A stretch of DNA of 64,000 bases from Porogramme epimiltina (GCA_900155495.1 FTLJ01001055.1:1-64000), one strand, 5' to 3'; shown: positions 35,983-47,825, counted from the stretch's first letter. Notes: generated by a model from the letters alone, not told the origin. Numbers and translations: made by a program.

Positions 35983-36729
35983 CTACAAGGAACCACTGCC
36001 CTCAGGCTTTATCTCTTCACCATCATCCTGCTCCGACTGAACCTGCGACCTGGCTTTCTTCGCCTCATACAAAGCCCAACGATGAGAGGATGGGCTCACA
36101 AGAGGCTGCGGAAGACCAATGTAAGGGCGAAATGCGCTTCCAGTCCGAGGAGGTGTTGTGGGGCGGTGTGCGTATTCGTATCGTACGGTCTTTGGGGTAG
36201 TCTGTAACGCAGGTAAGCTCATTCTGAGACGGCTTTCAAAAATGGTGTTACTCACAAAGGGCTCATGTTCCTCTTCAACTCTCACTGGTGACGATGCGAC
36301 GGACACTCTGGCTGCTTCCGTAAACTCTGTTTCAGTCTCTGACTCCTCTTGTACAGCTCTATCAGATTCTTCCTCGTCATTTGGTTCTACGGTGCGTCCT
36401 GGCAAGGGCACCCCATCCCAGTTTACTGACTGAGGGGTATCAGATACATCTCGGACCTGGATGTACAGTGGGGCTGGTGATTGTCCCTCTGTAGAGTGTG
36501 TGATGCACAGGGTCTGACGAAGGTGAGTTTGAGGCATTATCCTATTCATCTCAGCGACAAATTTGCTTACCACGGGACCCGGGCCATTGGGCAGTACATC
36601 GAGTATAATTTGAGTTCGAGATCCTTCAGCCTTAACTGAGAAGAAACGGATGCGAGGCGTCGGCTGGATCGTGACCACAGGTTGCGGCATGGTGGTGGTA
36701 TGTGTTCTGGTTTGCGGGGGTGGCGGCAC
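35983..36729 (-). CDS. Second transposon accessory gene, unidentified
   Basis: An open frame runs from ATG 36729; an alternative start 39 bases downstream gives MPQPVVTIQPTPRIRFFSVK. Two stretches inside look like introns whose length keeps the frame (donor GTAAGC after NGPGPV and donor GTGAGT after EEEHEPF), so the mature protein is probably near 180-190 residues. It contains RTVEPNDEEESDRAV (acidic), TTPKTVRYEYAHRPTTPPR and a charged tail ending EIKPEGSGSL. No domain is recognised. The place near the right end of the element suggests an element-encoded accessory product. Confidence 0.5.
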   Translation of the reverse strand: MPPPPQTRTHTTTMPQPVVTIQPTPRIRFFSVKAEGSRTQIILDVLPNGPGPVVSKFVAEMNRIMPQTHLRQTLCITHSTEGQSPAPLYIQVRDVSDTPQSVNWDGVPLPGRTVEPNDEEESDRAVQEESETETEFTEAARVSVASSPVRVEEEHEPFVSNTIFESRLRMSLPALQTTPKTVRYEYAHRPTTPPRTGSAFRPYIGLPQPLVSPSSHRWALYEAKKARSQVQSEQDDGEEIKPEGSGSL

Positions 36730-36833
36730 CAGCAGTGAGTGCTACAAAATTTCACTGCGGCTGCCAGGCTTCATCCGCTCAATATTGCGCCTTTCCTGTA
36801 TCCCATCCATCCCTCCCAATGCCTTGACCTGCC

Positions 36834-37714
36834 CAGCTTAGGCTCTACAGCTTCCTCAACACACCCCATCGACGTCCCTGCCACTCCGCGAATCCATCGC
36901 ACCTCCCTGGACTTCAGGGACCACGCGCCGCATCCAACGTACGTTCTCCCATTCCCTGCACCCTCAGCACCAGTCCCCTCACATCCCGCCTTCGCCCTCA
37001 ACAACCCCCTTCTGCGTGCCTGCTGAAGCGCGTATCTCCACTGCGCCCCTGGGGAATGCGCTCGCGACGTGGAAACAACATAGCGTGCACCCACATGCGC
37101 GTGGCCGGCGAGCTTCTCCCCGCATCGTCTCCCACCCGACCGCAATCTTTCGTGTGCGTGGTTTCTACTTCCCCACACGCCCTGTCGCTCCAGGCGAATC
37201 TAGCTTGCCCATCAGCTGTGAGTGTCGCCTGCTCTCGGTCACTCATCCTCACTCCTTTACCCCCGTGCTGAGACACCACCCACTAACAGTTCCCCCTTCG
37301 GAAGATGCAAGTGTCTTCCCGTCCACTCCCAGCTTCCTCGTATCATGATCCTTCCCCGAAGCTTCCGTCTACAACACCAGGATGCTGTCCGTCGTCGCTG
37401 CCCTCGGTCTCCTCGCCCTCATGGCTGCTGAGGTCTCCGCAGATCCCCAGCCCATCCCCATCGCCCTCCAGTCTCGCTGGACTCCCAAGGACCACATCAC
37501 TGGCATCCGACCACCCCCATACGCCCTCTCCCCCGGTCCCACCTGCAAGTTACCGCCCCAGGGGTGTCACCCCCCATACCCCCGACACCCGGCGCTCGCA
37601 CCTCTACCCTCCGACGTCCACCCGCGGGTAGACGGGTACGAGTTTCCGTGGGTACAGGTGCGGGTGGGATCTCCGGCACCCCTACCCCCATGTTATATGT
37701 CGTTTCCGGACTGA
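36834..37714 (+). other. Possible spliced or secreted ORF near the right end of the element
   Basis: The open frame 37382-37714 starts MLSVVAALGLLALMAAEVSA, which looks like a signal peptide, then is Pro-rich and ends PPCYMSFPD. Upstream, plausible exon edges (GTACGT donor at about 36939, acceptor at about 37026, GTGAGT donor at about 37218) bound protein-like but unidentified frames. This may be another captured host piece or noncoding subterminal DNA. Confidence 0.25.
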
Positions 37715-37910
37715 ATAATGCCCGTATCAACAGTGTAGCCACGCCCGCACTCCCCTGTAGTAGTAGTTGTAATGATGTACATAGTACGGAGATTAAGATC
37801 ATAGTGCAAGTCACTTTTATCCATTCCAGACGCGATTTCCGTGAATTCGTCTGCAGCCGTGAACTTCCGTTGACTATGTAATATGCATAACAAAAACACC
37901 CCCCTTGTCG

Positions 37911-38075
37911 CGGGTGATAATAGCAGCGCCCATTTGCCTAAAGTCTGAGTGACTATTATAGCCCCCTTCGGGGGCGATAACTTGGTGGTGAATTTACCCT
38001 ACAAACACCCCCTCCCAGAGAATCACCCGCCCCCCCGGTGAAAGCCAAAAATCACCCGATATGGGTGGTGATTTT
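37911..38075. repeat. Right subterminal repeat cluster
   Basis: Repeated CGGGTGAT, AATCACCCG and GGTGGTGATT motifs, plus a CCCCCTTCGGGGG hairpin at about 37963, mirror the left end of the element. Confidence 0.65.
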
Positions 38076-38080
38076 AACCC
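38064..38080 (-). repeat. Right terminal inverted repeat
   Basis: The inverted sequence GGGTTAAAATCACCACC matches the left end over its first 14 bases. Confidence 0.75.
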
Positions 38081-39252
38081 GCGACCTTTCTCACAGTGAC
38101 TATGGCGCTCAGCCACTTGGTATGCCCGATGAAACCCGATTCCTAAATACTTTGACCAGCACCGACGTAAGTGCACAGCACTAGCGTCATGATTCCAATG
38201 CGGATCAGGACTTCCGACTCGACAAGTCGGCGCTGATGTAACAGGGCTCGCAGATCGATGGATAGAACACCTCGTTAGCACACCACTTCCGCGTGATATT
38301 TACTATTAGAAGGCTACGTACGGTAGGACAAGTACTACCTTCACGACTTCATCGGACTAATCTCATATGATGTGCGTAATAGGGATATGAATTTTGGCCC
38401 ATGCCACATAGAGTACCAGACGACATGATGAGCAACTCTATCCGCGGAACATCGACACTAAGACGAATGGGCGAGAACGTTTTCCACATGTCCCTAAACA
38501 TTTCGCTTTGGTGCTCCGGACGGACCAAATATAAAGCTTTCTCGCCCGGGAACGCCGTAGCGGAATGCAAACGTCTGACATGCCAGCCTTTCATGTCACC
38601 AAGGATGCCATAAACCGGCGCGCCAACACTTACGCCGCATGACGTCTGCTCACCGTTTGGCCACCCCCTGGGTGCCTACAATCCTATTCACACTTCCGTG
38701 TTATCACGGACCCCCACTCAGCGATGACCACCACCGGCTCAGGAATGTGGTCAGGCGAGGAGCAAAGAGATCACCATGGTGGGCCGGCCCGTCGAGGCCC
38801 ATAGAGACCAAGCCGAGATGGGGAAGCAGGGTGTTCGAACGCTCTACCATGATTGATTACAGAACACAAGATTCCTCCGGAAAAGGGGAGGAAAACTCTC
38901 CTGCGGATTCCTCGCAGTCTCCCTCTTGTGAGTGTAAAGTTGCGAATCTTGTCTTTCGGCCCTGACATATGGCCCACACTAATCAATGTTGCCTGAATGA
39001 TTTCAACACCTTCATGGATTGTATTATTATCTGCGCGTCATTTCGTGAGAGATTTGACGGCGCGCAACTGGTTCCGTTCTAGACCGCTTTCATCCGACGA
39101 CCTCTGCATAAGGCTCGAGACCTGGCACGGCCATTGACCTATCGGTATGTTCATGGCTTCCTACTCCCAGCAGAGAAACCCCTGCGTTCGTTCGTCGTAC
39201 AGGGCCCCTCGTCATCTAGCACCTCATAATATAGATACCACAACCCGTCGCC
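38081..39252. other. Intergenic right flank of the transposon
   Basis: No gene recognised; short frames only. No repeat shared with the left flank was noticed. Confidence 0.4.
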
Positions 39253-39474
39253 TCAAACAAACGCACAAAACCCAAGGGATTCTGGAACAATTTCAGCCAA
39301 ATCGACCTTAAAAGCGAAGCTCGTCTGGTATAAACGGCCCTGGGCGATTAGTGGGTGGATGAGTTCAAGGGTAGTGTCGATGGCGTACTCATCCAGCTCC
39401 CCTTCTACCTCTAAGTTCGCCCTGCTAAAGAAGGTCTAGATATGCTCTAATACCTGGCGCAAGCCGTAATCATG
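39253..39474 (-). pseudogene. Degenerate coding fragment with one in-frame stop, unidentified
   Basis: One minus-strand frame reads HDYGLRQVLEHI, a TAG stop, then FFSRANLEVEGELDEYAID, TTLELIHPLIAQGRLYQTSF and AFKVDLAEIVPESLGFCAFV before a stop. The composition is strikingly protein-like on both sides of the single stop, which suggests a once-functional exon. The family is not recognised. Confidence 0.35.
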
Positions 39475-39661
39475 CATGTGACGTACTCCCTTGTGAGACC
39501 GGGACCCTGTTCGAAGCATCGATCTCCGGCCTATAGCACCCTTATTCAGTGGCAGCGGTATTACAGGGCTTCGGCGTTCTTTCTTTGGATGCCCGAAGCT
39601 ATATACAATAAGAGGTCACAGGTTCAACAAGGAAGAAGAGCCTCGACCCTCAACCTCCACT

Positions 39662-40487
39662 ATGCTGCTCCTCACAGCATCGACCTTGCGCACGCCTCTG
39701 CTGAAGGTGCCTATCCTCCTATCCAATGGCATCCTCACCTATATGGCCACCGGTGTCCCCAACTTCTCGCACCCGCCCGCCGAGAGTAAGGTCGTCGGCA
39801 CAGACCTCATGACGCGCACGGCAACACTCCAGATTGCGCTTGCGAAAGTAACTATGGTGCGTCCCGTCGCAGGTTGTGGGGCCCTAGCTTGACGACGTTG
39901 GCCTTGCTATTCCCATCCAGGTCCTCTTCAATGGGCTCGCCATTGCAGAAATAGCTATTATCCTCGCGCAAGCGTTCCCAGAATCCCCTCTTTCTGTAGC
40001 CACACTCGGAGTCCTGACACCCTCTGGAGGGAGTCTGGCTCTGCGGATTACACCCACATTTCTCCTCGGTGTCGCGGTCAACACCGCCGGCGCAGCGATC
40101 CGCACGTGGTCGTTCAAGACCCTTGGAAAGTTCTTCACAGGGAAGATAGACCTCCACCGCGACCACGAGCTCGTAACGGCGGGCCCGTACGCATTCGTGC
40201 GCCATCCAAGTTACACAGGGTCTCTCGCCATCGTGATAGGAAACATTGTCGCACTGCTCTTGAGCGAAGGGTCGTATGCTGCCCAGGTGTTGACAACAGG
40301 CGCATGGTGGGGGGTACTCACCCGGAGTGCTGTCTGGGCCTTGATGGGATGGCGCGTAGTGGCGACTGTGTATCTCTTGCCGAGTAGGGCGATGGACGAG
40401 GATAGGCTACTGCGGGAGGAATTCGGGGAGAGGTGGGAAGCGTACGCGCGGAGAACACCTTACAGGATTTTCCCGTATATCTGGTAG
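39662..40487 (+). CDS. ICMT/PEMT-like membrane methyltransferase, tandem copy A
   Basis: Two exons (39662-39856, and from the intron acceptor at about 39921 to 40487) give 253 residues. The C-terminal half has the isoprenylcysteine carboxyl methyltransferase signature: TAGPYAFVRHPSYTGSLAIV, several membrane helices, and EDRLLREEFGERWEAYARRT followed by PYRIFPYIW. These bind S-adenosylmethionine in an ER-membrane enzyme. N-terminal helices include LLKVPILLSNGILTYMATG. Substrate is uncertain: prenylcysteine in classic ICMT, but basidiomycetes carry many divergent copies. The neighbour 41349-42162 is a near-parallel copy. The gene appears intact. Confidence 0.82.
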
Positions 40488-41348
40488 CATGATTATCAAG
40501 CGAGCTGCCCCCTTCTGAAAATCTGAGCCCATGGATTAGACAGTGTTGAGAGTTTTGAAGGACGAGCGTAAGTGGGAACACACCTACGCTATGCACATCC
40601 CGCATAGTCACGAATACCGCCAGCATGGGTCTATTACATAATCCAAAGACTCAGCTGCGTGCACGGCATACTGCGAGTCCACGTTCCCAGTTGTCGACCT
40701 CTGCCTTCGTGTGCTGTGATGAACCTGCTTGTCCTCGCCTACCTGTTCTCTAGAGGGAAAGCCTACAATTACGAAGATTTTTCAGACTTCTTGCCCTCGT
40801 AGCGACCGGATCTCCCAGTTTAAAGACCAACAATCTATAAAGAACACCCGAGGAGCGTTTGCCTGCACCTTGAAAGGTGTATACCCAAGATGCGAGTCGG
40901 CCTGTTGTCGCTCGATTGGTTTTGCTCTGTTATCGTGTGTACCCGCTCCCCGACACGTCTTCGCATGCTAACTTATCTTCAGTAAGCGTTATAACTTACC
41001 AATACTACGACTCCGGCTGTCCCTAAGGAGCCAGATTCTAACGTCCCTGCTGCTCACTATCTTACAGTAATCCCATCATATGGTCGGGACCATCCTCGTG
41101 GTTTACGACACATGGGCAAGAAGTTCAGCCTACAGCCGATCCACATGACAGGCTTGGAGCACCAACGACTGCCGGTCACAGTCCTTAGTACCTCACTCAG
41201 CGCCGATATAACGTTTATGGGAAGTCCTGTGCTCCTGTAGAGCGTGCTCTCGGTAAAATTCATCAGAGTTCTAGGGTCTAGATGCCGGTAACTACATAAC
41301 ATGTCTTCCAACGGCCGTACCTGCAGCGACATCTCCCCATCTATCAAC
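40488..41348. other. Intergenic spacer between tandem ICMT-like genes
   Basis: No supported gene; probably the 3' flank of copy A and the promoter of copy B. Confidence 0.4.
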
Positions 41349-42162
41349 ATGTTCCTCCTCACCTCTTCGTCCATATACACTCCTCTCCTCAAAATCCCCA
41401 TACTGCTCACTAGCAATGCCTTCACTTACGTGGCCACCGGTGTTCCCAATATCGCTCCACCTAAGGATCCCAAACAAGTTGGGGTAGATTACGTGACTCG
41501 TAACTCGCCCCTCCAGCTGGCTATCGCGAGCGTGGCGATGGTGCGCACACCTCTTCGATCCTTTCGCTCACACAGATGAAGTTGTTTCCTTTCAGGCTGT
41601 CTTTAGCGGCCTCACCATTTTCGAGGTGGTCGCGATCACCGCTCAAACGTACCCTCACGCTCCCCTCTCGGACGCCGTCCTCGCGGCACTGACGCCATCC
41701 GGACGGACCCCAGACCTCCGCATCACACCCACCTTCCTCTGCGGCGTCACGCTCAACATCGCCGGCGCTGTACTGCGCGCGTGGTCCTTCAAAACACTAG
41801 GAGTCTTCTTCACTGGGCCCGTCTTCATCCGCCGTGACCAGCGACTTATCACGACGGGCCCGTATGCATTTGTTCGACACCCAAGTTACACGGGCGCCCT
41901 CGCCATCGTGGTGGGACCCGTTCTCGCGCTCTTCGTGAGCAAGGGTTCGTACGCCGCGCACGCGCTGGGGACCGACGCGTGGTGGTCACTCCCCGCTCGA
42001 GCGGCCTTTTGGGCTCTGATGGGGTGGCGGGTTGTAGTGACGGGATACCTGCTACCGCGGAGGGCTATAGACGAAGATAGGCTCTTGCGCGAGGAGTTTG
42101 GAGAAGAGTGGGAGGTTTATGCGCGAAGGACCCCTTACAGGATGTGCCCGTACATTTGGTGA
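41349..42162 (+). CDS. ICMT/PEMT-like membrane methyltransferase, tandem copy B
   Basis: Two exons give 252 residues with the same intron position as copy A (after an ATG codon, phase 0). ATG 41349 (MFLLTSSSIYTPLLKIPI) was chosen because it aligns with the start of copy A; an in-frame ATG at 41301 would add 16 residues. The signature runs TTGPYAFVRHPSYTGALAIV, GWRVVVTGYLLPRRAIDEDR and LLREEFGEEWEVYARRTPYR, ending MCPYIW. The core is highly similar to copy A, while the segment before the motif (LAALTPSGRTPDLRITPTF) has drifted. Intact, so a retained tandem duplicate. Confidence 0.82.
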
Positions 42163-42654
42163 AGACGTATTAGTAACTTCTGATGTTGTGGTTGTACACT
42201 GGAATATGATAGTGGTCGGCATACAGCCATGAGAGAGACTCATGCCAACGTGTCGAAGATCTCGAACAGCGAGATGTAGATTATAGCGAACGTAAACTCA
42301 GCCCTGTACATTCATATTTACCCAGCGATCAATGCACAGTCCAGTGTGTACTTAGTTCCTCAATCATGAGTATCCAACCCATACGATAACTCCTGTGAAC
42401 CTGATAGGAGCCATATACAAAGATCCGTGTTTCGCCACGTAGGATGATACCGTAATGACCTGTTCGACAGCTCCTACTAGGTATCCACCAATATATAGTG
42501 GCAAGGGGAGAACGCTTGAATCGAGGAATATTCTGCTGACTAGATAGTCTTGTGATAGAGGTAGAGGAAAGGTGTATCCTCTGCAAAGTTTACGTTCAGT
42601 TAGGTTAGTAGGCACGGAACGGCATGCTACACTCACGCGGCACTGAGATGGGGC
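42163..42654. other. Intergenic, no supported gene
   Basis: Spacer between the ICMT-like copy B and the Zn2Cys6 gene, which converge. No gene recognised. Confidence 0.4.
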
Positions 42655-43579
42655 TTATGACCCGTATACAAACTGGTGGTTGTGTGTACTGGTACTAGCA
42701 TGGTTCTCGTCGGATAAGCCTCCAGGGCCAGTATAGAAGTGCCACTGTTCTGCATCAGATGGCGAAGCGGTGATGGTACCGTCATCTGGAGGGAAGCCGT
42801 CGAGGCGGTTCACAGGGTCGAATGGCCACGTAATGGCCGGACCCGGTATGTGAACCGTGCCAAGGGGGAGACCCGTGTTAGAGTTAGAGTTGGTCATAGA
42901 AAATTCATGGTAGCCGAAGGACTGGCCTCCGCTATGGGCGGTGTTGGGAAGATGTGCGCTGCTAGTGTTGTATGAAGAAGGTGATCGGTCTGTATGGGCC
43001 ATTCCATGCTCCATATTGGAAATCATCTCGGGTAGGCTGTTCCCAAGAAAAGTATGGCCATGGGGTTGGACCGTGGCCGACGTAACGCCGGTCGGCGGCG
43101 CGAAGAATATGAGATATCCTTGTCCTGTGCACAGAGCGATATTAATGACAAGCATTTAGTTGTGCGAAGGGCCCCCGTCACTCACCATTGCAAGCGCCAC
43201 ACGGATGCCTAATTGTAGTAGGCATCTTCAAGAGGTCACAATCGTATTTATGAGCTTTGACCGACTTCTTGATGTGACGTCGCGGCATGTATTCACAACT
43301 CGACGACATCCCTGATTCGATGCACCGGGTGCACGGATGCCCCCGGTTGCACTTCCTCCTCGAGTTTCGGCAGTTCAAGCACTATAATGATGATAAGTGC
43401 CCTCTGCTGCCCGCAGAGACCGATACTACACGTACCGCAGGTACATAGCGACCTCTCCCGGACGCGGCGTCTTTGGCACGGCGTTCACGTAAGTTGCGAT
43501 CTGAGGAATGCAAGTATAGCTCATAAATTTCTGATCACGGGTCCTGAACTCCGTGCACGTGGCGTCTTCCCTTACCCAT
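42655..43579 (-). CDS. Compact Zn2Cys6 fungal-type transcription factor
   Basis: My model starts at ATG 43579 with a 4-base exon (ATGG) before a GTAAGG donor, then DRNLRERRAKDAASGRG and RYVPA. After a further intron comes the zinc cluster CLNCRNSRRKCNRGHPCTRC followed by IESGMSSSC. The Cys spacing C-2-C-6-C-5-C-2-C-8-C fits the Gal4-type Zn2Cys6 motif. A basic linker (RRHIKKSVKAHKYD) follows. After a third intron a Ser/Asn/His-rich region, possibly activating, ends HNHQFVYGS. At about 255 residues it is short and lacks the usual fungal-specific regulatory domain. The target is unknown. The minute first exon is inferred from frame and splice sites. Confidence 0.75.
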
Positions 43580-45663
43580 AGTGTCCTCGTAAGTGATCAA
43601 CCGAAGAAAGCTGTCTTGAGTACGTATCAGGCGAAGCGAACTTGCACTTGTCGTAGAGGCGGCGAGAGGTAGTACAAGGAATAGCGCCGAAGCACTTAGG
43701 ACCCTGTCAGGTGGGCTCCTCAGTACCATATGGATGGCGATAGTAGGAGTGGAGCGATTCATGCTTACTGTACCCTCAGGGGAACACCAGCGACTGACGA
43801 TCTTAAGCCCTCCGGGCCTCACGACTCGTTGTGTACGGTGAGCCCGGGGGCTTGAGAGTCAGACGTCGGTTTGCGTAACACTACTGGATCGCTTCGAAAG
43901 GAAGGCACCCTGTCAAAGCGTATTCGAGGACATGAATGCGAAGTAAAACCCACTAGCAGAGTTGGAGTAGTCGACTTAGATGGATGATGGAGGGTGGTGG
44001 AGAGCTGGGGCTGTTATAATTCCGCAGGCCACCGTTATATGTCTGAGCCAGCATGCTGAGTGTTGGCGTACTAAACGAGGCTTGTGGGACGTACCAACGT
44101 TTTTACGCGCGGCGTTGTGAAGAGGCGTTAGCCAGCCTACTGAGCCGCTCCGACTCGGCGATCACGTATGCAACATGTGCGGCGGTGCGCCCTTAGAAGG
44201 CTTTCTGGTCAAGGGTTTGGTTTCCGTATGGAAGAGTCAAGGGGGCGCTTGGATTGATTTCGGTCCGTAGAACGATCACTCCGGTGTCCCCGAGCCGCCA
44301 GCCGGAAGGTGGGCCCCAGCGTGCAGACCGTGTGCCGGATAAATGCGTGGAACCAGGTCGCAAGGGGTGAGCTCGGAGGACCTAGGAATCTTGATCGTCT
44401 TCTTCGGTGTCTGGGGTAATGGCAGGCCACAGTTTCGTCAATGTCCGCTTGCAGTCTCCTTTCAATGAGGATTCCCGCGAGGTACCAACAAAACCACGTT
44501 CATGAATAATGCTTCCAGCAATCTTGGAATACAGCCTAATGTGTCGATTGTGCGTTGTGCCACCCCCAGACTAGGTCTGGCACTAACCACTGTTGCTATC
44601 AGACGGAGATTACAGTGGAAGTACGCAAACGAGCAACAGGAGGAAACTTACAATTCATTATATGAGCACTATACGGTTGACTACTGTTTATTAGTATATG
44701 GTTAGTGGGGGCCCAGGAGCTTACAACAGATCGATAGGCCCCCACAAAATAATGGTCCCTGGCCAGACTCGATGCGGACAACATAAAGTATCTTGCTTAT
44801 GCGAGGGCTCTGGAGCATGAGCCGGGGCGTCAGCTCCCTCACCCTTGCGAGATACGAATTTACATAATTCGTTCCGTCCGAACCTTTATGTGAAGAATAT
44901 TTTGTGAAGTGCCTGTTGGATCGATGGTAGCTGCAGCGTCCTAGAGTTGCTTTGCCGTCATTAGCCGCAGGCGTCACCGGCACAGACCACAGTTCGATTC
45001 GCTTCGACAACAATGCTCTTGACACGATTAGGTCGCACTCCGGACCATAGACTCCCGGGTGCCTTGCCTCACGGTGCGGACGCTTCTTGGAGAGTCCACG
45101 CGGATATGCCAGCGGTGATAAATTGAACGCACCCAAGGAGGAGACTTCTCAAGTTAAGCTGAGAAGCTCTTGATCCTTCCTGGCCAAGTTGAGCGGGCGA
45201 ATTTGGTGGCTGTTCGGATATTACTTGTGTTGTGGTGGCTCGTTGATACATTGGACCCCAAATGGGCACGGATCTGCCCGAACCTTCCACGACTCGATAG
45301 CGTGTGTAGTATCTTCGCGCAAGCCGCATCACGGGGGAGCAACGGGGATACACATTGTTCCCAAAACGCAACCTTAAGCTTCGTGGACTAGACGTAATGA
45401 ATCCGGGGACCAAGAACACGCACGAACATTTTTGTAGTATGCAGCCACTTCGAGAGACGCATCAAAAGGTACTCGGCGGACTACCCGTTCTCCGCCTCCT
45501 TATCTGAGCACGCCGTATGTCTTGTCCTGTCTGTCACACGCTTGTGCACATGATATAGTTCCATTGCTCCTCGATTTATCCTACACATCGATAATCCTAC
45601 ACCGTGTGCATTGTGTAACGCGACCGATGCACCGCACAGTCCTCATTCACGGTTCGGAGACGT
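43580..45663. other. Intergenic, no supported gene
   Basis: About 2 kb of mixed composition. Short frames on both strands lack domains and good splice patterns. It may include decayed repeats that I cannot identify. Confidence 0.4.
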
Positions 45664-46118
45664 TTACTTGGTGGCATGAGCAGCATCGTGCGGGGCCTAT
45701 TGGGGTTGACATGAGGTTCACAACAGGTGCGGAGATGACAGAAAGAAGGGTTCCGTGGAAGGAGGGGACAGAGAGGAAGGGAAACGCACCGCTGACGTGA
45801 TGTCAAGCACGCGGGCGAGCGCGTTGAACTCGTCGGTGGTCGGCGTAGCGGCGCCGGTGCAGACTGCCGATGAGGCGCATCTGTGTTCAGTGGGGTTCGG
45901 CGGCGCACTAGGGGAAAGGGGGGACTTACTGTCGACGACATGTTGCTCAGATTTGCCGATCGCAGCAGCGATCTGACCGTAAGACATCCCTGCACGAAAG
46001 CGTGACGTTAACACCATGGCGCCATTGATGCCAGGACGCGGTGCGTATAGGGGGTGGATCGCCCACCTTTCTTGTTCTTCGCTGCTGCGAGGGCGGCGCA
46101 CTGGGGGTTAGGGGCCAT
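45664..46118 (-). CDS. Small helical protein resembling the cyanase N-terminal domain
   Basis: Four exons join in frame: MAPNPQCAALAAAKNKK, GMSYGQIAAAIGKSEQHVVD, ICTGAATPTTDEFNALARVL with DITSA, and APHDAAHATK before the stop. Sites are ordinary (GTGGGC, GTAAGT, GTGCGT donors), giving about 70-75 residues. The pattern (L)SYGQIAAAIGKSE...TGxATPT...LARVLDI matches the helical N-terminal domain of cyanate hydratase. The catalytic C-terminal domain (with the Arg, Glu and Ser of cyanase) is absent. Such free-standing proteins are known in basidiomycete gene sets, with unknown function. It could be an HTH-like binding protein rather than an enzyme. Confidence 0.7.
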
Positions 46119-46790
46119 GGCGATGAGTAGTAGTAGGATGGGGTTGGCGGTCAAGGCTGTACCTGTCGTCGAATAGGGTTGCTGGGTTTATATAAGGCCC
46201 GGGCGGGAACTTCTCGAGAGGGGCCGCTCTATCGACTGGAAACCGCTCAAAGGGGCGACTGTGCATCAGATTAGTAGCGATGTTATCAAGTATAATCTTA
46301 TCTGAATGCAGTGTCGTGGGTAGAAGTGGCCCGGAGACGACCCGGAGAGCACGAGGTCGATGGGAATATGGTGTAAATATAAGAAGTGTCATATGAAGAC
46401 AGAGGGAATCGGGTGATGAGCTCTCAATGGCGGAGCTGCCAAACCCACGGTCAGTTTGGGTGCAAGCCCCCAATGACCGTGCACGTTGTCAAGAGTTATC
46501 TGGTGTAGCACCTCATACATATGATATTACATGATGCGGCGCGTCCGTAGCTCCTGTCAATGTTCAGAAAGAGGGGGTAAGGGGCTGGTGGGAAGAGTTC
46601 AAGAGCATGGTGGGAAGCGCCTAATCCAGAATCTCGACGGCGCGCGACGCGCGTCGCGTATCCCACGTGGTTCCATCACGTGCCGTCCAGTGGCTCCCGA
46701 TGAGGACACCTAGAAACTTTGGAGGATAGCAGTTCCCGTCCTCAACGTCCGCAAACTCCTTCCCTCAAGACACCCAACCACCCCAACACA
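46119..46790. other. Divergent promoter region between the cyanase-like gene and uS11
   Basis: Contains the minus-strand TATA-like box near 46190. No gene was recognised. Confidence 0.4.
46187..46194 (-). promoter_or_regulatory. TATA-like box upstream of the cyanase-like gene
   Basis: TATATAAA on the minus strand about 70 bp before ATG 46118. Confidence 0.4.

Positions 46791-47825
<1,035 letters not shown>

Larger units (their letters stand above)
28526..38080 (+). mobile_element. Plavaka/CACTA-like DNA transposon with captured host exons
   Basis: The element is bounded by GGGTTAAAATCACC at 28526-28539 and its reverse complement at 38067-38080, and both ends carry clustered AATCACCCG-type subterminal motifs. 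Inside lie an open tnp2-family transposase (30549-33951), an acidic accessory gene (28887-30216, minus), a second accessory gene (35983-36729, minus), and exon pieces of two host genes between 33994 and 35272. Length is about 9.55 kb. No convincing target-site duplication is seen next to the repeats, so the exact ends may be off by a few bases or the flanks have changed. The intact transposase and good terminal repeats make it potentially autonomous. Confidence 0.8.

Noticed and set aside
28521..38085. Target-site duplication flanking the terminal repeats
   Set aside because: Bases next to the two ends (GAGT on the left, CGAC on the right) do not match; the borders may be slightly off or the site has changed.
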